Positions 25,361 through 37,911 of a stretch of 64,000 bases of DNA are shown here, piece after piece. The DNA is taken from the NCBI GenBank assembly GCA_023229645.1, contig JALNYU010000002.1:124001-188000 (forward strand). The letters run 5' to 3'. The notes below the pieces were generated by a model. The model searched no databases, was not told the DNA's origin, and was given only the letters and a program-made list of their open reading frames with translations. Within the stretch, counting starts at the first letter, position 1; each line of letters opens with the position of its first letter. Position numbers and translations under genes: made by a program. The DNA is from Nevskia sp. Its GTDB lineage: Bacteria; Pseudomonadota; Gammaproteobacteria; Nevskiales; Nevskiaceae.

Positions 25361-26715
25361 TTTTTGGCTCCGGCCGCGGCGGCGGCGCGGTATTCGACGG
25401 TCACCCGATGACGATCGCTGACATATTCCTTGATCACGCGCTGCACGTCGGCGGCGGTCACCGCTTGTAATGCTGCGAGCGCTTTATCGGCATTTGCCGG
25501 CTCGCCGGTCAGAATCACCGCGCTGCCGAGCTCAAACGCTTTGCCTTCGTTGGTTTCACGTTGCACGAGGGCTTGCGTCAGCAATTGCGTCTTGGCTTTA
25601 TCCAACTCTGCGTCGCTAATCGGGGTTTTTTGCAGGCGTTGAATCTCGGCGAGTACCGCTTTTTCAGCGTCGCCAAGTTTGCGGCCGCTGGCCAGTACCG
25701 CGGTTGCGGTGATCAGGCCGACGTCGGCGTTATCGCTGAATTCGAACGAAACCTCTTGTGCCACTTGCTGGCGATAGACCAAAGCTTGGTGCAGGCGTGA
25801 GGAATCGCCCCCGGCCAAAATTGCCGCGGCAACGCGCAACGCGGCGGCGTCGGGGCTTTTTGCCGGCGGCGCCAACCAGGTCATGCCGAGTGCCGGTAGT
25901 GGTACGTTCGGCGCCTGCTCGGTGATCCGGCGATCTTCGCTGCGCGGCGGTTCAATGGCATCAACCCGCGGAATCGCCGCGTCCGGCTTGGCAATCTTTC
26001 CAAAATAGAGGTCGACCCACTGCGCGAGCTGCGCCGGTTCGAAATCACCGACGACGATTAACGTCGCGTTATCTGGGCGGTAATAAGTGCTGTGAAACGC
26101 GATGACATCGTCCAACGAAGCCGCTTCTAAATCCTCGATGCTGCCGATGGTCGGGCGCTTATACGGGTGCACCGCATAGGCGTTCTTCTGCAATGCGTAT
26201 TCGAGGCGGCCGTACGGCGGCGCCAGGATGCGCTGGCGGAATTCTTCTTCGACGACGGCGCGCTCGGATTTAAAATTGGGCTCATCGACCGTGAGATTTT
26301 TCAGCCGCTCGGCTTCGGCCCAGAGCAGCGTCTGCAGGTAATTCGACGGGATGACTTCAAAGTAATTGGTGACGTCATCGCCGGTGGAGGCATTGTTTGA
26401 GCCGCCGACGTCTTCTGTCAGGCGATCAAACTGCTCAGCAGCCAGATTCTTCGTGCTCTTAAACATCAAGTGCTCGAACAAATGAGCGAAGCCGCTGCGC
26501 TGGGCCGGGTCATCCTTGCTGCCGACGTGATACCAGACCTGCACGGCAACGGTGGGGCTGGCGTGGTCTTCAATGCTCAATACCTGCAAGCCATTCGGCA
26601 AGCGGGTTTCCTTGTACGCGAGCGGCGGAATCGTCAGCGCAGCGTCAGCCGGCGCAGCGAATACGGGCGCTGCAGTCAGCGCAATTAGCGCCGCTGCCAA
26701 AAAATGCCTCTGCAT
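25357..26715 (-). CDS. M16-family zinc metallopeptidase, catalytic subunit
   Basis: This 452-residue secreted protein has a Sec signal peptide (HFLAAALIALTAAPVFA). The inverted zinc motif HxxEH is H78-L-F-E81-H82, followed by the downstream glutamate in RAVVEEEFRQR (about 156-158). It has the substrate-binding YYRPDNATLIVVGDF element and a second M16 domain. It overlaps the gene for the motif-less partner by 4 bases and is the first gene of the pair. It probably degrades peptides in the periplasm. Specific substrates are unknown. Confidence 0.93.
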   Translation of the reverse strand: MQRHFLAAALIALTAAPVFAAPADAALTIPPLAYKETRLPNGLQVLSIEDHASPTVAVQVWYHVGSKDDPAQRSGFAHLFEHLMFKSTKNLAAEQFDRLTEDVGGSNNASTGDDVTNYFEVIPSNYLQTLLWAEAERLKNLTVDEPNFKSERAVVEEEFRQRILAPPYGRLEYALQKNAYAVHPYKRPTIGSIEDLEAASLDDVIAFHSTYYRPDNATLIVVGDFEPAQLAQWVDLYFGKIAKPDAAIPRVDAIEPPRSEDRRITEQAPNVPLPALGMTWLAPPAKSPDAAALRVAAAILAGGDSSRLHQALVYRQQVAQEVSFEFSDNADVGLITATAVLASGRKLGDAEKAVLAEIQRLQKTPISDAELDKAKTQLLTQALVQRETNEGKAFELGSAVILTGEPANADKALAALQAVTAADVQRVIKEYVSDRHRVTVEYRAAAAAGAKK

Positions 26716-26825
26716 GGAGCAACTCCAAAGATGGCCGCGTTCAGCGGCGAGACGAATGCTTACAGACTCTGACGCGGCCGACTGGTTCCGCGTTTATGTC
26801 AATCGACGATCGACACTAATCGAAA

Positions 26826-28007
26826 TCAGGTGCTTGGTTCGTGTGCGTCGTTGCCATGCGGTAACGGCGCAAGGCCGATGGCAAACGTGAGCCACAGCAG
26901 CGAGAGCAGCGCCGTGGCGGCAAAAACGCCGCCGGTGCCCCAATGGCCAAGTGCGTAGCCGCCGAGTTTTGCGCCGCAGAACCCACCGAGGAACTGGCTG
27001 CTGGCATAGACGCCGAGCGCGGCGCCTTTTTGCTGCAGCGGCGCGCGGCGGGAAATCAACGATGGCAGCGAGCCTTCGAGAAAATTGAAAGCGATAAAGA
27101 ACAGCAGCAGTGCGGCGTACAGGCCGATATGCGTGTGGTAGCCGGCCGCGGCGAGCAGCAGCGCGACGCCGAGCAGCGCCACGGCGCCGACGAACGCTTG
27201 CTTGATGCGTCCGCGCGCCTCGATTTTGCGGATCATCGGGAACACCAGCAATACCGAAATCAGCAACACCGGCAGATAAACATGCCAGTGCAGGCGGCCA
27301 GGAATGCCCAGGGTTTCTTCGATTGCGTGCGGTGCGGCGATGAACAGCGCCGTCATCATCATATGCAGCAGGAAAATACCGCCGTCCAGCCGCAGCAATT
27401 GCGCGTCGCCGATTACCCGGCGCAGGCTGCCGGGCACCATCGCCGTGCGCGGCACCGAAGGAATCGCGAATAGCACGACCGGCACCGCCAGCAGCGCCAG
27501 CCAGCCGGTCAACTCGAAAATGCCGTTAACGCCGATCCAGCCGCTCAAAATCGGCCCGACAACCAGCGCGATAATGAACGAAAGGCCCATGCCGATGCCC
27601 ATGAATGCCATTGCCTGGGTTCTGACCTGGACGCGTGTGACATCTGCCAGTAGCGCGGAAACCGCGCCTGAGACCGCGCCCGCGCCCTGAATCGCGCGGC
27701 CGAGCATGATCCAGTGGATATCGGGCGTGGCGCCTGCCAGCCAACTGCCGGCGGCGAATAGTAATAAGCCAAAGACGATGACCGGCTTGCGGCCAAGACG
27801 GTCTGAAATCATGCCGAACGGGATTTGCAACACCGCTTGCACGAGCCCATAGAGGCCGATAGCCCAGCCGACTTGGGCCGGCGTTGCACCTTCTGGGAGG
27901 TCCCGCGCATAGAGCGAAAACACCGGCAAAATCATGAACATGCCGAGCATTCGTAAAGCTTGGATCAGCGATAGGACGGCGGTAACTTTTGCTTCTGTAC
28001 GGTTCAT
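26826..28007 (-). CDS. MFS transporter (YajR-like)
   Basis: The 393-residue protein has twelve predicted membrane segments. The MFS motif A is DRLGRKPVIVFG after TM2. It starts SLIQALRMLGMFMILPVFSLYARDL, as in the YajR group of proton-driven exporters, but it lacks the C-terminal YAM domain of YajR. It is divergent from uvrA, an arrangement found in many Proteobacteria. The substrate is unknown. The start has only a weak ribosome-binding site. Confidence 0.87.
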   Translation of the reverse strand: MNRTEAKVTAVLSLIQALRMLGMFMILPVFSLYARDLPEGATPAQVGWAIGLYGLVQAVLQIPFGMISDRLGRKPVIVFGLLLFAAGSWLAGATPDIHWIMLGRAIQGAGAVSGAVSALLADVTRVQVRTQAMAFMGIGMGLSFIIALVVGPILSGWIGVNGIFELTGWLALLAVPVVLFAIPSVPRTAMVPGSLRRVIGDAQLLRLDGGIFLLHMMMTALFIAAPHAIEETLGIPGRLHWHVYLPVLLISVLLVFPMIRKIEARGRIKQAFVGAVALLGVALLLAAAGYHTHIGLYAALLLFFIAFNFLEGSLPSLISRRAPLQQKGAALGVYASSQFLGGFCGAKLGGYALGHWGTGGVFAATALLSLLWLTFAIGLAPLPHGNDAHEPST

Positions 28008-28260
28008 TGCCAGGGTCGTCGCGTTGACGCGCGGTTAATGTCGAAAAGTGGGCGCGATGCGCACATACGCGACGGTTGCCGGTCGCGCACGGGTTGATTG
28101 GTCTGGTTCCAGACCATGCCGGAACCGCGTACAAGACCGTTCGGCGGATACGCAAAAACAGTACCCACCGAACTCGGCCGCTCGAACCGAAACTAATCAT
28201 GCGGCTTCGAGCGCAGCCGCTTTATAGTAGCGGATTGAATTCCCCCTTGTCGGCTATCTC

Positions 28261-31095
<2,835 letters not shown>

Positions 31096-31372
31096 GTGGA
31101 TAAATTTTCGAGAAATGGGTTTTTCGCCTAACAAATAGATCTTTCGGCTAGCTTTCTAAATTTGCGAAAAATTTGTCAAAAAATCATAACTCCTGAATCT
31201 TAAATATCAAATAAATAATTGTTTAATAAAGGTTAAATTTTGTAAAAGTTACGTAAAAACACACTTGTGAATAAACAATCATGTGCTTTAGATTGCTCGT
31301 GTGATTTGCGTTACCAATGCTTAATTAAATTTAATCTTTGTAAATAGCGATTAATTTAGGAGTTAATGTTAA

Positions 31373-33046
31373 ATGTCGATTAAAAATAAGATGTTTGACC
31401 TGCGTCCGAAGCTCGCCCCGGCCGCTGTCGGTCTGATGTTGTCGGCCATCGCAACGCTGGCCGGCGCCAGCAATACCCCGGCGTGGGTGACGACGCAGAC
31501 CTTGGCGCACCCGTTGGCGGTGACCTTGGGCGCGAAGGACGCGATGAAATCCGGCGAAGCGGTGCAGGTTGTCGTGAGCTTGAAACTGCGTAACAGCGAG
31601 ACGCTCGATAACTTCCTGGCCTTCCAAAAAGTACCGGGCAGCCCGGCATTTGGCGCAACGATGACGCCGGCGCAGTTCGCCGCAAAGTTTTCGCCAACCG
31701 CCGAACAAGCCCAGGCGGTGGCCGATCATTTAGCCGCCAGCGGCTTCCGCAATATCGAAATCGCGCCGAACCGCTTGCTGGTCACGGCTGATGGCACCGC
31801 GGGCACGGTCGCGACCGCGTTCCGCACCACGCTGGGGCACGTCAAAGTGGGTAGCCGCGACGCGATTGCCAACATGACGGCCGTGCAAATCCCGAGCAAG
31901 CTCAGCGGTGTTGTGCAATCGGTGCTGGGCTTGCAGACCGCAGACGTGATGCACACGATGAACAAACACGCCAACACCGTTGTGGCCGCGGCCCCCGCGT
32001 TCGGCGCTGGCACGCAGGCGAGAACCCTCGCGACACACGGTTTCAATCCAACCGCATTCCCGACGATTTACCACGCTGGCAGCACCGTGACCGCTTCGGC
32101 GACCACCGTTGCCATCGTCGCGGAAGGTAATTTGGCGCCGACGCTGACGGATCTGACCGCGTTCGAAAACGCCAACGGCATTACGCCGGTTGCAACCCAG
32201 GTGATCAAAACCGGCGCCTCGAGCACCGATACCAGCGGCACCGATGAATGGGATCTTGATAGCCAAGACATCGTTGCGATGGCCGGCGGCAAGGTTAAGA
32301 GCCTGATTTTTTATGATTCACCGTCGTTATCCAACGCCAATCTGACAACCGAATTCAACCGTGTTGTGACTGACAATCTGGCTAAGGTCATTAACGTTTC
32401 GCTCGGCGAGTGCGAAACCTCGGCGAACAGCGACGGCTCGCTGGCGGCCGACGACAACATCTTTAAGCAGGCCGTGGCCCAGGGGCAGACGTTTGTTGTT
32501 TCGTCCGGCGATTCCGGCTCGAACGAGTGCACCACAAGCAAGACCGGCACCACGCCGAGCGCGCCGGCAAGCTCGCCGTATGTCGTCGCCGCTGGCGGCA
32601 CAACGCTGACCGCTACCACCGCCAATGCCTATACCACCGAAACGGTTTGGAGCGGAACCGGCGGTAGCGCAAGCAAAATCGAAGTACAGCCGACGTGGTA
32701 GAACGGCTACGTGCCGAACACGACGAAGCGTGGCGTTTCTGATGTTGGTTTCGATGCCGACCCGAACTCGGGCGCGATCGTCACCGTTAACGGCGCCTCG
32801 GCGCAGATCGGCGGCACCAGTTTGTCAGCGCCGCTGTTTACCGGTGCTTGGGCGCGCATCGAATCCTCGCACGGCAATGCCTTGGGCTTTGCCGCACCGC
32901 TGATCTATGCCGCTTACGGCCGGTCACACACGCCGTTCCACGATGTCACCAGCGGCTCCAACGGGTCCTATGTCGGCAAAGCCGGCTGGGATTACCCGAC
33001 GGGTTTCGGCAGCTTTGATATCCAGCTGTTGAACGGCGCGCTGTAA
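31373..33046 (+). pseudogene. S53 sedolisin/pseudomonalisin-type serine peptidase interrupted by one in-frame amber codon
   Basis: The frame opens with AGGAG before ATG and a signal peptide. An S53 activation domain follows (KFSPTAEQAQAVADHLAASGFRN), then the catalytic domain with E292-x3-D296 in DEWDLDSQD and the oxyanion Asp380 in SSGDSGSN. At codon 443 (32699-32701) there is a TAG after PTW. Beyond it the same frame continues without interruption to a TAA at 33044 and contains the catalytic serine in GGTSLSAPLF (codon 483). Family members usually have Gln after this PTW, so CAG to TAG is the simplest change. Without read-through, the product lacks the nucleophile. A terminator follows. The mutation looks very recent, or could be a sequencing error. 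Confidence 0.9.
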
Positions 33047-33117
33047 GCGCGCGATCTGAAAATTCGCCGGGCAGGTTGATGCGGGTTCCGCGCTGACTTT
33101 TCCAGCGAAGCAGGTTA

Positions 33118-33153
33118 GAAAAAGCCACGGGCGCTAGCGTTCGTGGTTTTTTT
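33118..33153 (+). terminator. Intrinsic terminator after the S53 peptidase gene
   Basis: An A-rich left flank plus GCCACG (33124-33129) pairs with CGTGGT (33142-33147) and is followed by a run of T. It sits about 75 bases past the peptidase stop. The rest of the roughly 300-base gap up to the Rieske gene (33154-33361) shows no gene. Confidence 0.75.
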
Positions 33154-33361
33154 GCGTCCATCGCTTGGATCCAGATGCGCCGGTGGCCGTGTTTGCGGCG
33201 GCGGTTTCCGACCGACGATGGCCCCGTCTTTGCTGGCCCCGTGTTAGGCTCCCGCGAAGGGAATGCTGTGCAAATTGTTATTGCAGCTCACGTTGGCATC
33301 AAATAATGATCCGGGCGGTGAGCACCGGAATGCCGAATCACTGAAAGGGGTATTGCTGCAC

Positions 33362-34495
33362 ATGTCGTCGATCTCCGCTTTGCGCCGCCACGCGCCGGCA
33401 CCGTCCCGGGAAGTCCGTGATCTCCGTAAAACCGGCTTAGACCCGAATTTCTGGTACCCGTTGGCGCGCTCGAAAGACCTGCGCCCAGGTAAGGCGCTCG
33501 GCGTTTCATACGCGGGTGAGCCGATCGTGCTGGTGCGGCCGGAAAAAGGCGAGCTGTTCGCGCTCGAAGATCGCTGCGCGCACCGGCAGGTGCCGCTACA
33601 TCTCGGCGTGGTCCGCGGCGAGCGCGTGCAATGCCACTATCACTGCTGGACCTACGACCGTACCGGCAGCTGCGTCAACGTGCCGTATCTCGATGATGAC
33701 AAACAACTCCCGAACGGCGTGCGTAGCTACCCATCACGCGAAGCCTACGGCCTGATTTTCGTCTACCCCGGCGATCAAGCCGCGCCCGGCTTCGGTGCGT
33801 TTCCGGATGTTTCAACGTTCGCCAAAGGCGAATATAAAACCCGCACGCTGGACCGTACTATCGGCTGCCATTACTCGTTCATGCACGAGAACTTGATGGA
33901 TATGAACCATCAGTTCCTGCACCGGAGCTTAATGGGTTCGATCCGCGCGACCTTGCTCGATGTGCGCAGTGGCGATGGTTGGGTTGAAGTCGACTACACC
34001 TTCAGTCGGGCCGCAGGCAAGCAGCCGCTCGGCGAGCGCTTCATGATCAACCGCAAACATCAGCCGGATCCGGCCAAAGGCCAGATCGACAAAATGACGA
34101 TCCGTACCGGCTACCCGTATCAAACGCTGCAATTCTGGACCGCCGGCAGCAGCGAACCGGCACTGGACTTGTGGAATTGCTACGTGCCCACCGACCGCGA
34201 GCAGCGCAAAAACCAAACCTACGGCTTGATGATGATTCGCAAGCCCGGTATTCCGGGCGTGATCCATTTGCTGTGGCCGTTCATCGTCGCGTTCACCAAC
34301 GGCATCTTTGGCCAGGATCAGCACATCGTCGAAGCCGAACAGAAAGCGTTCGACGAGCAGGGGGAAGATCAGAACCAAGAGATCTTCCCGGCAATTCAAG
34401 CGCTGCGTGCGCTGCTGATCGAAAAAGGCATACCGCTGGAACTCGGCCAACGCGTTGCGGCGCCGGTAAAGTTGGCGGATTTGCCGCGGGCCTAG
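33362..34495 (+). CDS. Rieske-type aromatic-ring-hydroxylating oxygenase, large-subunit family
   Basis: The 377-residue protein has an N-terminal Rieske [2Fe-2S] domain with C72-A-H74 and C91-H-Y-H94. A catalytic domain with a mononuclear iron site follows, of the form NLMDMNHQFLHRSLMG (Asp/His ligands). It therefore belongs to the PobA/VanA/KshA-like monooxygenase-dioxygenase family that needs a separate reductase, which is not encoded nearby. The start MSSISALRRHAP is chosen over upstream starts because a GGGG-rich site lies about 10 bases before it. The neighbours give no pathway context, so the substrate is unknown. Confidence 0.85.
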   Translation: MSSISALRRHAPAPSREVRDLRKTGLDPNFWYPLARSKDLRPGKALGVSYAGEPIVLVRPEKGELFALEDRCAHRQVPLHLGVVRGERVQCHYHCWTYDRTGSCVNVPYLDDDKQLPNGVRSYPSREAYGLIFVYPGDQAAPGFGAFPDVSTFAKGEYKTRTLDRTIGCHYSFMHENLMDMNHQFLHRSLMGSIRATLLDVRSGDGWVEVDYTFSRAAGKQPLGERFMINRKHQPDPAKGQIDKMTIRTGYPYQTLQFWTAGSSEPALDLWNCYVPTDREQRKNQTYGLMMIRKPGIPGVIHLLWPFIVAFTNGIFGQDQHIVEAEQKAFDEQGEDQNQEIFPAIQALRALLIEKGIPLELGQRVAAPVKLADLPRA

Positions 34496-34527
34496 CAGGT
34501 AACCGACGCTTGAATTGAGGGGAATTC

Positions 34528-34815
34528 GTGCTATTTGAAAGACCATTTACTCCTTGGTCGATCGAGATAATTGAAGACCAGCACAATGACGGCAGTCTTT
34601 ACTCTGCCGTTTTTCGTACAACTACGCGCGACGATCAGCAGTGCGAGCAGTTCACGTTGGTTGGCGAGCAAAGTGAGAGTGACATTTATATTCAGATCCG
34701 CATATTCAAAAGTAACGAAGTTACGTTTGAAACTTGGGTTCCAGCGGTTGTGCGCGTATCACAGAAAAATAAGCGCATCACGGTTTCATTTCTCCAGCCG
34801 CTGGAGCCGGCCTAG
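34528..34815 (+). CDS. Hypothetical 95-residue protein
   Basis: A strong ribosome-binding site (GAGGGGAATTC) leads to a GTG start and a 95-codon frame beginning LFERPFTPWSIEIIED. The protein is neither membrane-bound nor secreted, alternates short charged and hydrophobic stretches consistent with a small beta-rich fold, and contains no motif that I recognise. It begins 32 bases after the Rieske gene and may share its transcript. Base composition is somewhat more AT-rich than its neighbours. Confidence 0.55.
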   Translation: MLFERPFTPWSIEIIEDQHNDGSLYSAVFRTTTRDDQQCEQFTLVGEQSESDIYIQIRIFKSNEVTFETWVPAVVRVSQKNKRITVSFLQPLEPA

Positions 34816-34946
34816 CGCTATACCGAACAAATGTTCCTCCCAACGACCGCGTCACTATTTCTCTGCGGCAGCGACGCTGCTGAACCTCGGAGCTAGTGCG
34901 ACTACACCTGAAGCACGCCTTACCGCCGCGGCATACCGCGAATCCG

Positions 34947-35330
34947 ATGTCCTTAATCACCAACGCAAAAAGCTGGGCACGGCAAATTAAGCGGGACGTG
35001 GTGGCCGTGTATTTCGCGGCGCGCGATCTGCGTACGCCGCCGCTGGTTCGGGTGCTCGCTGTGCTGGTTGCAGCGTACGCACTGAGCCCGATTGATTTGA
35101 TTCCAGACTTCATCCCGATCATCGGCTATCTCGACGATCTACTAATCGTGCCGCTGGGTTTGCTGCTCGTTGTTCGTCTGTTGCCGCCTGAGGTATTGGC
35201 AGCTTCGCGCGCGCGCGCCGCGGCAGTGTTGGAACGGCCGCGCAGTACCATCGCCGCGGCCGTATTTATCGCGCTATGGCTCACCGCCGCCGCGGCATTT
35301 GGCTATTGGTTGCTGCACTACGGGCGGTAA
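34947..35330 (+). CDS. YkvA/DUF1232-family membrane protein
   Basis: The 127-residue protein has the DUF1232 signature YALSPIDLIPDFIPIIGYLDDLLI in its middle. A hydrophobic segment (LIVPLGLLLVVRLL) and a C-terminal transmembrane helix (FIALWLTAAAAFGYWLL) follow. The start MSLITNAKSW is chosen because the residues before it look unrelated, although no clear ribosome-binding site precedes it. The family has no firmly known role. Confidence 0.8.
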   Translation: MSLITNAKSWARQIKRDVVAVYFAARDLRTPPLVRVLAVLVAAYALSPIDLIPDFIPIIGYLDDLLIVPLGLLLVVRLLPPEVLAASRARAAAVLERPRSTIAAAVFIALWLTAAAAFGYWLLHYGR

Positions 35331-35541
35331 GCGGCGCGTTTCAGCCCGCTATTGATGCCCATAGGCTGGCGCATAAAAATTCTGACACACTGTTCGGCAG
35401 TCGGCCAAACGTCCGATCTGCGGCGCAGCGTCGTGCCGCAAGATCGACCTTGATCGGATAAAAATACAAATTTCGGGCGGTGCGAGGGCGTCCACAAATA
35501 CGATCTCGGCGCGCGCTCGGTACTTACAGGGAGGCGCCATA

Positions 35542-36690
35542 ATGACCATTGTTTCTCAGCAGTCTGCGGCACAGATCCGTATTAAATCCGTGACTGAGTT
35601 CCCACTGCCGGCCGGAACGCAGACGCATGAGATCGTCTCGCCGCTGCCCGGCTTGCTAGCAATTTCGCAGCAACCGGATAGCGCGTTGGTGAAGATGCGC
35701 GTAGATGTCTCGACCGGCCGGCCAATTTCGGCGGTAAAACATACGATTGACTCCGCGTTCTCGGGCTTGCACGGGCTGCACATTTCAAAACGCTATCCCG
35801 GCTGCGTTTGGGCGACGCTGCAGTTTACGTCCGAACTTTTATTGATTGACCCGCAAAGCAGTGATCCGGAAGTGCCGCCGACGATTCTGAAGCGCATAGC
35901 GTTGCCGGCACCGGCGAAGGGGCCGCACGTTGTTATTGAGAACGGCGCCGATCTTTGGGCGTCGTGCAAGGACAGCCACCATGTCGTTCGGATTAACGCC
36001 GATAATCCTTCGGACTACGCGGTGTATTCCTGTGCACCGCGGCCCATTTTCGTTGCGGTGCATCCACAGAGCGGAGATGTATACGCGTCGTTGGATCAGT
36101 CCAGCGCGATCTTCCGAATCGTCAATTCCGGCGATGCAAAAGGCACCACGCAAACGATCGCGATCCCGACCGACATGGGTTCGACGCCGGTTGGTTTAAT
36201 CCCAGGGCCGGACGGCAATGTATGGTTTGTCCTGCTCGGCAATAGCAGCGGCGGTCAGGGCCGGTTTGGCCGGATCACCGCTGCCGGCGCAATTGAATGG
36301 TTCCAGCTCAACAGCGGCGCGGCGATGGGCGCCGGCTTGATCCACCTAAGCTTCGCACCCGGTGCCGGTGAAACGGGTGCGCCGGAGCGCTTGTTCCTGC
36401 TGGGTTCATCGATGGCGTCGATGATGGCACTCAATGCGGTATTCGACATCAGCCTGAGCGGCGGCTACAGCAAAATCGAAAGCCAGCAGACGATTGCATT
36501 TCCGTCGCAGAACAGCATGTCGCACCGCGTGCTCTCTACAACGCATGGGCTTTATGCCACCGAACTCGGCGCCTGCGCCGTGGCCCATTTGCAGCCGGCG
36601 TTTTCACCGTACGGCGAAGGTATTAATGAGATGTCGGATGCCTATGCCTTATGGGGGTGTGGCGTGCCGGGCGCGCGGGCGGATTACTAA
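35542..36690 (+). CDS. Virginiamycin-B-lyase-like (Vgb/SMP-30-like) beta-propeller protein
   Basis: An AGGGAGG site precedes the ATG. The 382-residue protein is built from repeats of the form PxGLIPGPDGNVWFVLLGNSSGG and GRITAAGAIEWFQL, the blade pattern of Vgb and SMP-30-like propellers. No signal peptide is seen, so it should be cytoplasmic. True streptogramin lyases carry specific catalytic His/Glu residues that I cannot place with certainty here, so an antibiotic-lyase role should not be assumed. A short GTG frame follows after 3 bases. Confidence 0.7.
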   Translation: MTIVSQQSAAQIRIKSVTEFPLPAGTQTHEIVSPLPGLLAISQQPDSALVKMRVDVSTGRPISAVKHTIDSAFSGLHGLHISKRYPGCVWATLQFTSELLLIDPQSSDPEVPPTILKRIALPAPAKGPHVVIENGADLWASCKDSHHVVRINADNPSDYAVYSCAPRPIFVAVHPQSGDVYASLDQSSAIFRIVNSGDAKGTTQTIAIPTDMGSTPVGLIPGPDGNVWFVLLGNSSGGQGRFGRITAAGAIEWFQLNSGAAMGAGLIHLSFAPGAGETGAPERLFLLGSSMASMMALNAVFDISLSGGYSKIESQQTIAFPSQNSMSHRVLSTTHGLYATELGACAVAHLQPAFSPYGEGINEMSDAYALWGCGVPGARADY

Positions 36691-36693
36691 GCC

Positions 36694-36813
36694 GTGGCAA
36701 TTGATACGCAAAGGCTGCTGCAAAATCTCGTCGGCGCGGCCAATGCCGCCCCCGGCGTCAACCCGGTTATTCGCTACATTCTTGATAACTTATCGCAATT
36801 AGAAGATAGATAA
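36694..36813 (+). CDS. Possible small protein (39 residues) coupled to the beta-propeller gene
   Basis: Three bases after the propeller gene's TAA, a GTG opens a 39-codon frame that starts VAIDTQRLLQNLVGAANAAP and ends at TAA. It reads as an amphipathic helix plus a helical tail (NPVIRYILDNLSQLEDR). GGGCGG lies about 12 bases before the GTG, so translational coupling would be needed. The composition is protein-like, but there is no known relative. Confidence 0.35.
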   Translation: MAIDTQRLLQNLVGAANAAPGVNPVIRYILDNLSQLEDR

Positions 36814-36929
36814 ATAGAAATAAAATTGAGTATAAATTTATCGCTTCATGTGTGGTTCTAAATTATCTTTCAGCGATGTGCTGACGCTTAATTTTAACGG
36901 GGAACTACATATTAATCGGTTCGGGTCTT

Positions 36930-37268
36930 ATGCAAAATATTCTCTTCATTTGCGGTAAGAATAAGTGGCGCAGTCCAACGGCGGAGCAAATATTTTCCGA
37001 GCATTCAGGAATCCAATGTGCGTCGGCCGGACTGAGTCATGACGCTGAAGTGCCGGTTTCGGTGGAGCTTGTTGAGTGGGCTACGCTAATCTTCGTGATG
37101 GAAAAACAGCATAAGACCAAGCTGGCTGAACAGTTCAAGACACAACTGCGCGGAAAAAGGGTCGTCTGTCTCGATATTCCAGACAACTATAAATTCATGG
37201 CGCCTGCGTTGGTCAAGCTGCTTAAAATAAAGGTCACGCCTTTTCTACCTTTGATTGCTCATGACTAG
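36930..37268 (+). CDS. Low-molecular-weight protein tyrosine phosphatase-like protein
   Basis: The 112-residue protein carries the phosphatase P-loop C-x5-R at its N-terminus (C8 to R14 in ICGKNKWRS). The middle reads VEWATLIFVMEKQHKTKL, and DIPDNYKFM sits near the usual DPY acid loop. It belongs to the shorter branch of the LMW-PTP superfamily rather than the classical 150-residue enzymes. The P-loop sequence GKNKW is unlike canonical GNICR, so activity on phosphotyrosine is uncertain. The upstream DNA is markedly AT-rich and has no neighbouring kinase, which may point to transfer. Confidence 0.75.
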   Translation: MQNILFICGKNKWRSPTAEQIFSEHSGIQCASAGLSHDAEVPVSVELVEWATLIFVMEKQHKTKLAEQFKTQLRGKRVVCLDIPDNYKFMAPALVKLLKIKVTPFLPLIAHD

Positions 37269-37487
37269 CGGGCCGGTAGCGCGAAACTGCCCAGCCTTGA
37301 AACAACGGTGTTCTGCCGAGTCTGTGCGCGTGTAAACGAGCGCGCGCGCCGAATGGTGTTGCATGCAATAGGACGAACGTTGCTTTATATGCCTGGCATA
37401 AGCATTTACAGACCGTAGTCAACGGCCAAATAAGCGCGGCAGCTTGCGCTATTTTTCCGCACCTGCGGCAACGTACGGGGGATCGAA

Positions 37488-37877
37488 ATGATGGAAGGGA
37501 TTTGTCATTGCGGCGCGATTGTCTGGAGATTTGAGGGCACTCCGGAATCGGCCACAGCTTGTAACTGCACCGTCTGCCGCCGCTACGGCGTTTTGTGGGC
37601 ATACGGTTACGAAGGCGAGGTGATTGTGGTCTCAGGTCCGACAAAGGCTTATGTCCGCGGCAAGGCGATCGCGTTTCACTTTTGCCCGAGCTGTGGCTGC
37701 GTTGCCTACTGGCGTGCGCTCCGTGTCGATGACGCTGGCCGGCGGCGGATTGCGGTTAACCTACGCCTCACCGAGCCAGAGCCAATCGCCAACGTGCCGA
37801 TTGACCACTTCGACGGGCTCGATAGCTTCGATGACCAGCCGCGAGATGGCCGCTGCGTGGGCCACTATTGGTATTGA
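37488..37877 (+). CDS. GFA (glutathione-dependent formaldehyde-activating)/CENP-V family protein
   Basis: The 129-residue protein has the zinc-binding pattern of the family: CHCG near residue 6, CNCTVCRR near residue 29 and CPSCGC near residue 65, between short beta strands (IVWRFEGTP and VIVVSGPTKAYV). A GGGGGA site precedes two adjacent ATG codons. Members are small beta-tent zinc proteins, and the formaldehyde-related activity is proven for few of them. The roughly 220 bases upstream contain no other feature. It converges with the acetyltransferase gene. Confidence 0.88.
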   Translation: MMEGICHCGAIVWRFEGTPESATACNCTVCRRYGVLWAYGYEGEVIVVSGPTKAYVRGKAIAFHFCPSCGCVAYWRALRVDDAGRRRIAVNLRLTEPEPIANVPIDHFDGLDSFDDQPRDGRCVGHYWY

Positions 37878-37911
37878 AGCCGCGCGCTGGCGCCGAGCCC
37901 CGCAGCGTCGA

